The notes beneath the pieces are model-generated. The model saw nothing but the letters and a program-made list of their open reading frames with translations. It made no database searches and was not told the origin of the DNA. DNA of 64,000 nucleotides from Glandiceps talaboti (lineage: Eukaryota; Hemichordata; Enteropneusta; Spengelidae), in the NCBI RefSeq assembly GCF_964340395.1, contig NC_135552.1:17126694-17190693 (forward strand), written 5' to 3'. A program made the position numbers and the translations under genes. Below are positions 1 to 10,717 of the stretch, in pieces (within the stretch, counting starts at the first letter, position 1; every line of letters starts with the position of its first letter).

Positions 1-498
1 GTTAACTGAAATTATGATTATACAGTATTTTTCCAAAAAAGTTCTCAAAACACTTCACAGTGATATGAAATAGTGAGTGGTTAAACTTGTCATCTTTATT
101 CTATGTGGAATATTCGGTGAGGCTCAGGACATTGTGTTGTACTAGTATTCAAATATATAACTTTATTTACATAATGTTGACATTTGCATATGATGATGAT
201 GATGTCATTGTCATAATGATCTCATGTATTATTCATTAGGTGTTACTGTATAAATCATATCATTACACTATGCAAATCTAAGTATATCTATTTGACAAAT
301 AAGATTTGCAAAGATTGATCAGTAAGGAGAGTTCACATTAGAACTATTTTGGCATGGTAAGGTTCTGAGGAAAAACTTGGTCTGCTGAAAAGAACATGTG
401 AACAGTTATCCTTGCATTGGGTGAGACAAATTTTGTCCCAATTAGAGAGGACTCTGGTCCATTCATTCTTGAATATTAAACATCATTCACAATCTCAC

Positions 499-3255
499 CT
501 GGTACATCAGTGAATGTCTCTCCTAACACAGACAGTCGAAATGGTAAACCATTTTCTTGTAACTTAAATAACACTTCAAAGAATACTGTAGGTCCTTTGT
601 CATGCTCCCTAGTTGGTGATAAATTAAGACATTTTACAATTTAATTCATGACTATTTGATTGCCTCAGAGGAAATCAAAGACATGAAGTTTATGAAGATA
701 ATGTCACAACTGAGGTTCATATGTATAGGTGTCAGTCACCTATACAGACTTCTTGACTGAGGTCAAAGTTCAATAAATAAATATTTAAATAAAAAGGGGA
801 CAGGTCACAATATCTCGAGAAGGACAGTGCATAAAAATGTCACAACTAAAATTTCTAGCTTACATGCCATACTGTCAATGTGATAAATGCCTATTTGTCT
901 TGCAAACAAATCTGATCTTATGACTCATTATGTCAAAATGTGCATCATCTCACTTTTGTGTTCTGCAGCATTTTGTCAGCAGTGCGCCCTCTATGCCAAT
1001 TTGACACCCAACCAACACACAGCAATATCTTGTGACCCATCAAATTTGGTGTTCATCTTAATTCTCTTACTATGTGGTGACTCAACATGAAACCTATCTA
1101 GCTGTTATCATTTGGATCCTAAAACAGAATATTTTATTTTTCATTGGAGAATGCACTGTTTGTGAGATACCCTTTCCTTTCAGCTCAGAAGTAACAGATA
1201 TCAGAAATGTCCATGGGCCCTAAAACTGGTATATTATTAATCTTGCTTTCAAATCACATGCAGTAATCACTTACCACCTATGTGCCCACACTATGTGCAG
1301 GGTGTCTTTATTTCCAGTCAACTCTGTATCCTGGCTACTGTTCCCATGGCAACTCTTTGCATCATCTCTACGTTGTTCAGTAGATAATATTGGGAATTGA
1401 ACAGGAAAATAAAGAACTTGACATTTAGGTTGGATTTCTTCAACAAGTTGTTTGGGTCGATGGTCTGGTATAAGTTTTAGGAATGAATCAATTGATGACA
1501 GGAATGATGTCATGTTGTAGTGAGAATTGAATACGATGATGTCTGCAACCAAACTTCAAACAGAAAATACAGCAATTATTACAATTATAAAACAACATTT
1601 CCTCCATGTTCAACATGTATGCACTACGTAAAAGTATTTCATATCAAATCTATACTTAAAGACGTTAGACAGATATTCTCTCCAATGTCAGTTGAATACA
1701 ATCACATGAGAAAGAGAATTGAATGGATGGTAAGCTAAGAACACAAACAAATATACATTTCATATTCAAGTTTTCATATATCTAAATATTATATTTTTTT
1801 CGATGGGAAATACAATAAGAGGTGGGTAAGAGTCTAAAAAAACAATCACCTTACCATGATATAATTTGATTATAACCATATTGGAAATCTCTGTCTTGCT
1901 GTTTTCTTACAGGATAAATGAGTTGATTCTCATGAAAGTACAGGATTTTCTTAAGATTTCCTAGATCTCTTCTCAAAGCAACAAGCTCTGCCAAGTTGAG
2001 TACTGAACTTGTAAAAAGTAACCTGGAAACAGAAAAAGATATTTTTTCAATAAAACAGAATGTACAGTCAGCAGCTGTCCAGTGTACTTTTCAGCAGTTG
2101 ATGAATAATAAAATAAAATGGCAAATTTATTCAATAAAAAAAAAAAGTGATGTGCTATATTTTCAATGAACACTTTTTATGTATATTATATAAGATAGAA
2201 ATTAATACTTCTGCTAGCATTTGTGGTATTGTGTAATATTAGTTGTAAATGTTTCATTTATTTTAATTACCATCTATGACTGGCCTTTGACCTTTCCCTG
2301 TATTGTCATGGGGCCAGCGCATGCGTTAATCATCCCGCCATTCTGTACTTTCCACCGTTGGGTAACGTCGTGCATTTTTTGGTAGTGGTAATTTATACTG
2401 CTAATTCCGACATCAGGATCAGCTAATGTCAGCTAATGTATCAAAATTATAATATTTTGATTGATCAAGTCATAATATGTTACTCTTTCACATACATGTA
2501 TATTGAAGAGTACTTATCATTGTGTGTCATTTGACATTTTTCAATGCATATAATCTATATAGAAACACCATGCATATTTTAGGTATTGTTTGTGTTTTTA
2601 GATTATTTAAATACACAAAAATTAACAAAACATGTACGGAAAAGACATTATCAGTTAATGTACAGCCCATAATACCAAAGTAAATGTTCTGTATGTACCA
2701 CAATCATTTATAGCATCCATATCAAGTACAACCCATAACACTAAAGTAAACTATTTTCTGTATGTACCACAATCGTTCACAGCTTCCATATCAAGTGTAA
2801 AAGTATACTCTTTCACTTGGTAATTAAACACATTAGAAAGGTCACATGCTAGGCTTGTAAATAAACTAATTGAAACAGTATACTTTTACACTTGATATGA
2901 ATGCTATAAATGCTATATAGCACACACAGAAAGTGCATTACTTCAGTGTTACTAGTTGTACATTTATCAATGGACAAAATGGCAAAATGACAATTTATAC
3001 ACATATGACAGAGAAAGATTTAATCATTGTGAAGGTATTTCATTCTAACCTGTAATGTGAACTCTTTGGAATTGTCTGAGAAAAATACAGAGCTGATGTT
3101 CTGGCTTTCCAATGCCACTTCTTTGCTGGTAATGTGTACTGAACACATTTATCAACTTGACTAGACAGTAAGTCTATTAGTTGTCGATGTGAACCACCAT
3201 AGAATGGCTCTATCAGAAGAATTTGGTCATCATTGTCTGATGTATCGACACTCAT
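499..3255 (-). CDS. GTDC1: tRNA-queuosine alpha-mannosyltransferase (GTDC1/QTMAN), 5' part, exons 1-4
   Basis: Four coding exons read on the minus strand: 3050-3255, 1855-2022, 1275-1553 and 499-608, all joined in frame at GT-AG sites. They give about 254 N-terminal residues of a protein that is usually about 450 long; the remaining exons lie beyond the left edge. Exon 1 carries [12 protein letters not shown] and [20 protein letters not shown], exon 2 [12 protein letters not shown] and [11 protein letters not shown], exon 3 [19 protein letters not shown] and PKCQVLYFP, and exon 4 [12 protein letters not shown]. These match the GT4-like DUF3524 N-terminal half of GTDC1. Family knowledge: the enzyme transfers mannose from GDP-mannose to queuosine-34 of tRNA-Asp. 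The ATG at 3253-3255 is chosen because the conserved domain begins 11 residues later. A possible upstream acceptor near 3328 suggests a 5'UTR exon. Identity is secure; the exact acceptors are inferred by homology. Confidence 0.93.
609..1274 (-). other. GTDC1 intron 3
   Basis: Ordinary AT-rich intron between coding exons 3 and 4. I see no conserved peptide, RNA gene or repeat in it. The stretch at 1-498 is likewise intronic and shows no further GTDC1 exon. Confidence 0.7.
2640..2965. repeat. Foldback repeat in GTDC1 intron 1
   Basis: Two direct copies of a roughly 75-base unit (about 2655-2735 and 2735-2800, sharing TCTGTATGTACCACAATC) are followed by an inverted copy at about 2878-2962. The inverted arms share the core CATATCAAGTGTAAAAGTAT. 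Direct plus inverted copies within 330 bases look like a small foldback transposon or a rearranged minisatellite. No clean target duplication is visible. Confidence 0.6.
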
Positions 3256-3521
3256 GTCAGTATGTCAATCAATCTGTGTTATGATCTCATCTTGGTTTTG
3301 TTGACAGGTGTCGCACAAATGCTGGTCTGAAAGTTAAAATATTCAACACATTTGTTAAAACTGTGTTAGGGAAAACAATACATCTATAATTATATGTACT
3401 TCATTCCTGCTTCAAAATTCCATGACAACTGAATTAGGAGAATCGGAAAGGGGCGATAATTTTGTTGGTAATACCTCAGACCACAAGTTCACAACTTTAG
3501 AAAGATTCTTCTAGTTGTACT

Positions 3522-4252
3522 GTGGTAACGATTGCGATTCACTTCGTCCCATTTTCAACTCGTCCCATTTCAACTCGCCCCAATTTCAACTCGCCCCATT
3601 TTCAACTCGCCCCATTTTTAACTCGTCCCATTTTCAACTCGCCCCAACAACACTAGTAAACGTTTATAAATCTGAACGATACATGGACTCGAAGTACGGA
3701 GACCGAAACATTTACATGATTTTACCTACGTAGCCAGTTGAAGCGTAGCAAATGTAACATTTCGTAGCAGAAAGTGGTGTGCGTTTTGGCTAAGTGTTTG
3801 GTAGATCTAGAACTTATACTAGCACAACAACTTTCCTCAGTCATGGAATATCACTTTTCACATTAGGACTTAATGTTTACAACCCAAATAAGAAATAATA
3901 ATGATAATAACCAGGAATAATATTAGTGACTGACACGCTTACGACTTCCGCGCGTACGGGTTTTGGAGACGTGTCTCCTCTCCCTAGTTAACGCAACTAA
4001 GTATTGTAGTATGTGTTTACAGCGCAAGTGGTACTTCATTAGTGGAATACGAGATACCACAGACCCTCCAAACTGAGTACTACTAGCTTCGATTTCATAT
4101 ATGCATAGGTAAATTATATTGCAAAGAGTTGGGGCGAGTTGAAAATGGGGCGAGTTGAAATTGGGGCGAGTTGAAAATTGGACGAGTTGAGTGGGACGAG
4201 TTGAAATGGGACGAGTTGAAATTGGGACGAGTTGATCCGTCACCGTGGTAAC
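3522..4252. mobile_element. Foldback transposon with tandem-repeat arms and an 8-bp target duplication
   Basis: The left arm (about 3545-3650) is a run of 16-17-base units of the type TTTTCAACTCGCCCCA, and the right arm (about 4127-4235) is the same array inverted. GTGGTAAC occurs directly outside both ends (3522-3529 and 4245-4252), as expected for an 8-bp target-site duplication. The outermost sequences are also similar as inverted repeats. The interior of about 450 bases has no credible ORF; open frames through the arms are repeat artefacts. It lies between the divergent starts of GTDC1 and the DUF1295 gene. The target length fits hAT- or P-like transposases, but the superfamily is not determined. 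Confidence 0.8.
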
Positions 4253-4658
4253 TTACGGAACTGCAGTCCTTCTATAATGGATGTAGATGTATCGTTGACT
4301 GACTCAAACATCATGCTCTAATAAATCGTGTGATAGAGAGACTGTAGAAATATTTACATTTGTACTTTTGTATGGAAACTTGTTGAATCTCTCCTATTCC
4401 ACGTGTGTGTGATACGGTGTACGTGAAACGACAATTGAAGTGTCAAGATTCATATAAGACAATGTATTAGAGGAAGGATGATAAACGTGCCAGTCGTTGT
4501 GAACTGTAAAACTAACCAATTCTTTTCGGATATCGAAAATGAAATATACATCGAGAAAAACGTGGGTTATACTTCCATGGTCTTATCTTCGCTAACAAAC
4601 ATGCCGTAAACAAGCACTGAATGGATAGTGTACTCTACACATGGACGAATACACAGCA

Positions 4659-4668
4659 GTCACGTGAT
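4659..4668. promoter_or_regulatory. Palindromic E-box GTCACGTGAT upstream of the DUF1295 gene
   Basis: A CACGTG core with GT/AT flanks, 76 bases upstream of the chosen ATG. This matches the USF/MITF-TFE consensus class. Position makes promoter function plausible, but a single short motif is weak evidence. Confidence 0.3.
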
Positions 4669-4743
4669 TGATCAGGTGACCAACTAAAGTTATATAATTT
4701 CTGCTGTTTGTGTTTCCTTCCTTTGGAAAGTATCGTCGTCCAG

Positions 4744-7700
4744 ATGGGACAGGTCGGCTCAACAATGGCGAGTTACATGGATAACACTCTTTTTCGAAGT
4801 TTTGTGTACGATGTTGCAATTCAGTGGGGTCTCTTCGGAGTTGCGGCCTATTTTCAAACGGAGAAGTTTTACGATCTGGCAGGTAACGTACATGATAAAG
4901 CAGTACAAAGTACACGATGCAGGCAGTCGTGCGTACTTACAACCCGGGAGTACAACAAACTTTTCATCATCCTCAGGCTGACATCCCGGCCTGACATGCA
5001 TTCATGATAATTGCCTGTGATACATGTGTAGCTAATAACGCCATTATTTTGTATTATGACCGTCCTTGAATAGAATATTAGCTCACAGGTGCCTGTGCTT
5101 CAAACCATGGAAGTAGAACCCCAGGAAGGACAACTGGTCATAGATCAAAGGGACAGTCATCGCCTCCGCTGTTTGCTAAGAAAACAAGTTTCTTTTCGTA
5201 GTACTGGGGTGTGAACAGCAACTTTTAAAGATCGTAACAAGCTTAGCATATTGATGAGGGCGTCCAGGTTTTGTTCGGGTGTTCTCGACTATTATCGGTA
5301 GCGTCATGACGCATCATTGATCTAAACATGGCCATCGACAAGCAATTCTGTGGCATGGCATGCGTGACTTCTGGCTTTGACTATGAGGAAAATTCTTTCA
5401 ACACGAACGATGCTGATACTATTGAAAGTGCTATTGTGGAAGAGGGGTGTTTTTGTGTATGTAAGGGCCCGGAGTCGGGCTCAATGATAACGTGTGACGG
5501 CGAAGGTTGTCATGTTGGAAATAAACATAAACAATCGGGTGTGATCACAACATTAGGCGTAATAACCTTGAAAATCGGCGACTTTTGACAGCCATTTGAA
5601 GCTTTGCAGCAATCTGCAGCTAAAAGATTTTGGTGTCATCGGAAAGCTTATAATCAGCGCTTCAAATTTTACTAAGACACTTCTTTCGGAGATTGTCGCG
5701 AAGAAAACAGTCGGGAGGTGGAATTAACTCACAAAAAATGGCATGGAAGTTAAAAATCTTCATAACTTATCTAGTTGTCGCCCGATTTTCAAATGTTTGG
5801 TACGACCAAGCTCGTAGTGACGCTATCTAACTGCTGAAACACTCTGCGCAGTCGCATTGACCCCCATATTCAACTGCGCTTGCATAGCAACGACCCTGGC
5901 TTTTGGAACGCCTTAACAACAGAAGAAGGGCGTTCTTGAACCGCGGAGGCGATGACTGTACAAAAGGGACTCAACACAATAGAGACAAAGGGATTAACTT
6001 GGTCTAAAACAAAAGATTTTAAATCGGATTAAGCCAGTTGTCCTTCCTGGGGTTCTACTTCCATGTTCAAACCTAGGCTGCGAACTTGATGTTCATGGAA
6101 ATATGATTTTGTTGGCACACCCTCTCACCCCTCCACCCTCCTCTTTCCCTCAACCATAGAAAGTAATCAGTTGAGTTGTAAGTAAGCTAGTTCTCTTGAA
6201 CCGACTTTGTGTGATACATTTATTTTTTCTAGGGTCAGGAACATTCATATTCCTAGCTTTGCAGACACTGAAGTGGGGAGAGACCTACTTTTTACGACAG
6301 AAGATTCAAAGTGGTATGGTTATCACATGGGGTATTAGGTAATTTTAAACATTTTATTTTTAACTTACTTAATTTCATATACCAGTTTGGAATTTTGAAT
6401 TGTTGAATGGTTACGCTGGCAATATGTTTTCATATCATATTCCATTCACGTAGTTATGAAAATTGATACTCAAGTTAAGTATTACTGATGTAAGTTATAT
6501 ATACACTTTCAAGTGCTTTAAATAAGACTAAAATAGTGGTAAAATTCTGATAAACTTACAACTAGATAAGGTGATCATGTTATCTGAAAGTTTGTAATTT
6601 GTTGATTTTATTATTTCATTTATCATTTATTTTCATTGATACAAGCAAGATTTTCTGCAGCAAACCTTTGCACAGTATTTTGGCTATATAGTTTAATTAC
6701 TCAGAGCAACCCTTTCAGATTCACAAATATACTTTTATAATTTCTGCCAGGATTAATTAAAAAATGACATGTAAGAAATGAGAAATGATAATTTTGCTTA
6801 GTTTATTTTGTATTCTTTGTATTTATTGCTAGACTTGGTCTATTCCTGTTCTCAAGAATACTAAAAGATGGCAAAGATTCACGTTTCAATAATGTCAGAA
6901 ACAATCCCAGCAGATTTTTAATCTATTGGACTATTCAGGGTAACGACTTTTAACTTTTCCCTCATATTTAGATTTTTTACTTGTTTGTGCCAAGTAGAGT
7001 GATAGTTATTATTTAGATTCACCACAGGAGGGGGGGGGGGTGCTGTCCCCTGCAGGTGAGTGCGCATGGACAAGTGGCAGGCAGGAGAGCGCCCTCAGTG
7101 GTGACTGAGATTGGGGAAAGTAGCTATTTTATAGAATGATGTGTATGGTGCTGTGCAGCCAAGAATAATATTCTTTGTTAATTTTCAGTCAATTTTCGAA
7201 CTTCCCCTTCTGCTTTACAATTACAGATCATTCCAAACAGTCCAACTAATGCTTCCATAAGCTCTTCTCATATATGTGAACGTAGCGAGCTGTTTTAATG
7301 CCTATAAAGCTAGTGGAAATTCTTCAACACTCCATCACTATGAGATTACCATTATTCATTTTTGATAATTTATTCATATATTTGTCCAATCAGCTTTGTG
7401 GGTTTGGATCACATTGTTACCAACACTGATATTAAATTCCAACAAGAAAGATAAGGAGTTGACAACCAGAGACTATGTGGGTTGGTCGCTATGGATACTT
7501 GGTTTCCTTTGTGAAGTGATAGCAGATCATCAGAAGTCTGTTTTCCGTAGCAATCCAGATAATGCTGTAAGTTTTCTAAAAGTGTTGATTTTTTGACATC
7601 ACTAGAGTCTGCTACATCAAACTAAGCCAAGAGATTTACAAGAAACATGGCACTAACATGTAGTTCCATTCTTGCAAACCAGAGCTGCTATTTCTTCCAC

Positions 7701-8203
7701 TACACTGCAAAATAATGTTGCGTCTTGGACGGTGCTGTAAAAAAGGCTGTGGTTTACGACATTGATGTAGTTCCTACATTGGTAAACACTAACGTCATAA
7801 CATATTGTAGTCAAATATCAGATTTTAGTCAGATTTATGTTGAATACTTTCACTATTAATATAAATTTTCAAAGGCCAATTTTGTTGAGGATGTCATGTA
7901 AAAAAAAAAAATTGTGTGATGAGGTATAGGAAAAGTTGGTCCAGAACAAAAGTGACCCTATATAAGCCTTGTAGCTCCACTGATAAGACAGTAGTAATCA
8001 AAGACTGTTGAGTGACTGGAAATACCACAGTGGATCTAATGGGTGACTGAAAAACTGTCATTTTTAAGGACTATGCAGCCATCACATATACCATATTTTT
8101 CATGAGCCCTTTGTCTATCGCAATAGCAGTGATCAATGTAAATATTTCAGAATCACCATTAACAGAACTTGAGAAACTAAATACAGCATGTGTCTGCACA
8201 AGG

Positions 8204-8241
<38 letters not shown>

Positions 8242-8696
8242 GTGTGTGTGTGGGTGTGTGTGTGTGTGTGTGTGCCTGCCTGTACATCACAAACAATGAA
8301 AGGGAGGCTGCTACAGCTTGAATGATGTCACCTGTAGTGGCTTAAGAGAATAGTAGTTCATGATAAAACAAAGATAACCCAAAAACTGAAACATTCTTTT
8401 GCTTTTTATATCATCCACAGACAAGATTCATTGACACCGGTTTATGGAGTATCAGTCGACATCCTAACTATCTTGGTGAAATAATGTTATGGAGTGGATT
8501 GTTTATCAGTGCGTCATCCGTAATGTCACCCAATCAGCTGCTGTCTGGTATATCTCCTGTCTTTGTTGCATTCCTACTTACCAATGTTAGCGGTATACCA
8601 ATACTAGAGAGGAAAGGCTTGAAGAGATATGGTGATAATCCACAGTATATGGAATACGTCAAGAATACAGCTGTTTTAATTCCATTCATTTATTGA
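4744..8696 (+). CDS. DUF1295 family membrane protein (steroid 5-alpha-reductase-like), complete
   Basis: Five exons, 4744-4882, 6233-6338, 6833-6939, 7394-7566 and 8421-8696, join in frame at GT-AG sites into 266 residues. Hydrophobic segments run through the protein. Two family signatures stand out: CEVIADHQK at about 157-165 and SRHPNYLGE at about 187-195, followed by SGLFISAS and IPILERKGLKRYGDNP near the end. Family knowledge: PF06966 proteins belong to the 5-alpha-reductase/ICMT-like superfamily, in which the RHPNYLGE loop takes part in NADPH binding; the substrate of this animal branch is not established. The ATG at 4744 was chosen as the first in-frame ATG; one at 4765 is an alternative and would shorten the protein by seven residues. 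Intron 1 contains a transposon (5107-6065). The gene is divergent from GTDC1. Identity is firm; substrate unknown. Confidence 0.9.
5099..6073. mobile_element. TIR DNA transposon in intron 1 of the DUF1295 gene
   Basis: A perfect 31-base terminal inverted repeat, beginning ATGGAAGTAGAACCCCAGGA, occupies 5107-5137 and 6034-6064. TTCAAACC lies immediately outside both ends (5099-5106 and 6066-6073), a 7-8-base target duplication. A second inner inverted pair, ACAGTCATCGCCTCCGC, lies at about 5154-5170 and 5944-5960. The element is about 960 bases and carries no full transposase, so it is non-autonomous, but it holds an ORF with a PHD-finger-like start (5328-5588). Target length suggests a hAT- or P-like mechanism; the family is not recognised. 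Confidence 0.88.
5328..5588 (+). pseudogene. Fragment of a PHD-finger protein carried inside the TIR element
   Basis: An 86-codon open frame with ATG. An acidic stretch is followed by CFCVCKGPESGSMITCDGEG and then CH, which is the first half of a PHD zinc finger (Cys-x-Cys, Gly, Met-Ile-x-Cys-Asp, Cys). The expected Trp-Phe-His and distal Cys pairs are absent: the frame changes to unrelated sequence after CH and stops. It is therefore either the first exon of an intron-containing transposon gene or a decayed captured fragment. PHD fingers of this type occur in transposon-borne proteins of invertebrates (general knowledge). No complete protein can be made as it stands. Confidence 0.5.
7670..7785 (+). 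repeat. Dispersed repeat, copy 1
   Basis: The stretch CAAACCAGAGCTGCTATTTC through GGCTGTGGTTTACGAC recurs with scattered differences at 22650-22775 in the same orientation. It is an unclassified interspersed repeat in intron 4 of the DUF1295 gene. Confidence 0.6.
8204..8282 (+). repeat. (GT)n microsatellite
   Basis: Nearly pure GT repeat with a few interruptions, in the last intron of the DUF1295 gene, about 140 bases before exon 5. Confidence 0.95.
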
Positions 8697-9122
8697 CCTT
8701 AATCCAGACAGTGTTGTCTCAAAGGTGGTCTTATTGAACTCATGGTGCTTACATGTATTTGAGTGATGTCGGTTTTATCATCAGGAATTTTAGTTCGACT
8801 GAGTTTTTTTTTTACGATAAATGCATTGGGATTCAAATTAAGCAGCAAAAATGACAGATAAATGATAAGAAATACTAATTATTATTGTATAGGGAAAACT
8901 AAAAGTATATGTACAGGAACAGATGACTATAAACCTTTGAATTATTCTTGTATGCCCGGAGTTAGCACAAATGGTCTGTACCAGAGCAGGGGCAATAATT
9001 TTACAGCAGTTAAGCACAGTTTTTGGAAAATTGCGACAAAAAAGTACATGATCATATTATCAAAATTAGGCACACAAATAACAGATTTATTTCCAATATG
9101 ATAAGCCACCAGTGTTAAGCTT

Positions 9123-9375
9123 TGCAACATAAAGGCAGATATACCTCTGTGGGTATTCGTGTGGGTAGCTACATCATCATAAAGGCAGGTATACCTCTGT
9201 ATAGACTGGTATTCATGTGGGTAGCTATATCATCATATAGGCAGATATACCTCTGTATAGACTGGTATTCATGTGGCTAGCTATATCATCATAAAAGGCA
9301 GATATTTTCAAGGTAGTCACATGGCTACATCATCATAAAGGCAGGTATACCTCTGTATAGACTAGTATTCACCTG
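9123..9375 (+). repeat. 56-base minisatellite, about 4-5 units
   Basis: Units begin CATAAAGGCAGGTATACCTC and contain TGTATAGACTGGTATTCATG; one unit is divergent. It lies downstream of the DUF1295 stop codon. Confidence 0.85.
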
Positions 9376-10259
9376 GCTACATCACCATGAAACCCAAGAA
9401 GGATCACTGACAAATCAGTTCCATGTCTCACAAAAGACTATTATTTGCACTACTAGACTGTTTTGTATGAAAACATCAACATATCAGAAGTCATGAAACT
9501 AGTATCATTTAATTTAATGATTTCAACTAGCTGTCATTTTGAATTCAGTTGACTGCCAAGATATCAAACATTTTTTTTTATAATTATTCACCACACCTAG
9601 AATATTCCTGATTTCTGAATTTACTGGGTGATTCTGACCAGATTCTTAGTAATGTATGCTATTGATTAAAGTACATATCTCTTTTCACAACACCGAGTCA
9701 TACAGCCTCCTTCTTCAGAGTTTTGGGAATGAAGTGAAAGTGGGAGTGAGATCTAGCACAGGTGTAGAAGGGTAAAAGGTGTGACAATGGAACAAATATC
9801 ACTGACAAGATGTGGCTATTTACTCCCTAGGCGATGGATTTTACTTTTAATCAAATTTTACACTATAACAAATAAGTTTGTAAGATTATTTAATCAGGGT
9901 TGCTCAACTGTTACATTAATTGTACATTTACTCCTTCCCAACGACAACTGCCAACATCAGACCATGGACAAACTGAACCTGTTATAAACAGGAAAAAATA
10001 AACAAATGAATTGGCTTAATAACACTTGGCACAGCAGGGAAGAACAGCAGAGACTTGTATTACATTTCATGGTTTGATATAACACTTTTATGGCCTCTAA
10101 GTGTACATTTATGTACATGAAATGCCAAGGGAAATGGAAATGGAAATTTGTTTGTGAACATGAACTAAAGGCCATACAGCTGTTCTTATCAAATGATGAA
10201 ATGTAACATAAGTCTCTGTACTTCCAACATGCTGTGCCAAAATATATCAAAATACCAAA
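9376..10259. other. Intergenic DNA, no gene seen
   Basis: No conserved peptide. The 136-codon minus-strand frame at 9957-10367 runs into a minisatellite and matches no family I know, so it is not called. The stretch 8697-9122 is probably 3'UTR and flank of the DUF1295 gene. Confidence 0.6.
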
Positions 10260-10470
10260 CATGCCAAACACTCCTTTCCAACTATCTTTTGAAATATCAG
10301 CACACCCCTTCCCAATTATCTTTTCATAACGCACACTACACACCTTCCTAACTTCATTATACAGCACACCTTTTCCTTCCTAACTTCAAAATACAGCACA
10401 CCTTTTCCTTCCTATCTTCAAAATATAGGACACTCCTACCCACCTCTTTTCAAAATACTGCACACTCCTT
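10260..10470 (+). repeat. About 33-base minisatellite, about 6 degenerate units
   Basis: Units resemble CACACCTTTTCCTTCCTAAC followed by TTCAAAATACAG. The central units are almost identical and the outer ones decayed. It abuts a TIR element at 10477. Confidence 0.8.
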
Positions 10471-10476
10471 TCTGAC

Positions 10477-10717
10477 CACAGGCACTTGTTTCCTGATATA
10501 TGAATCATATGTTTCTATCAGAATACAATAAAATATCGATAATATTGACGTATTTTGCCAATTACATATGGCAGGGATAAAATAACATTGGTTTCTAGGA
10601 TCGCGCAAGTCCACATCACTGGTTATGTATTTACACTATCCTAGGAACCCGTGTTATTTTACATCCTTCACATACTATCAGCTAAATACATAATATTATC
10701 CAATATAAGTGTCTGTG
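10477..10717. mobile_element. Small TIR/foldback element, copy B
   Basis: It begins CACAGGCACTTGT and ends ATAAGTGTCTGTG, near-perfect inverted termini. Inside, AAAATAACATTGGTTTCTAG (about 10577-10600) pairs with an inverted copy at about 10638-10661. The termini and the ATCGATAATATTGACGT segment are shared with the element at 26918-27080, so the two form a family of non-autonomous elements. Confidence 0.6.

Noticed and set aside
3515..4243. Open frames with FNSSHFQLAP/STRP repeats
   Set aside because: They translate the tandem-repeat arms of the foldback transposon.
9957..10367. 136-codon minus-strand frame
   Set aside because: A third of it is the 33-base minisatellite, it matches no family known to me, and no splice context supports it.
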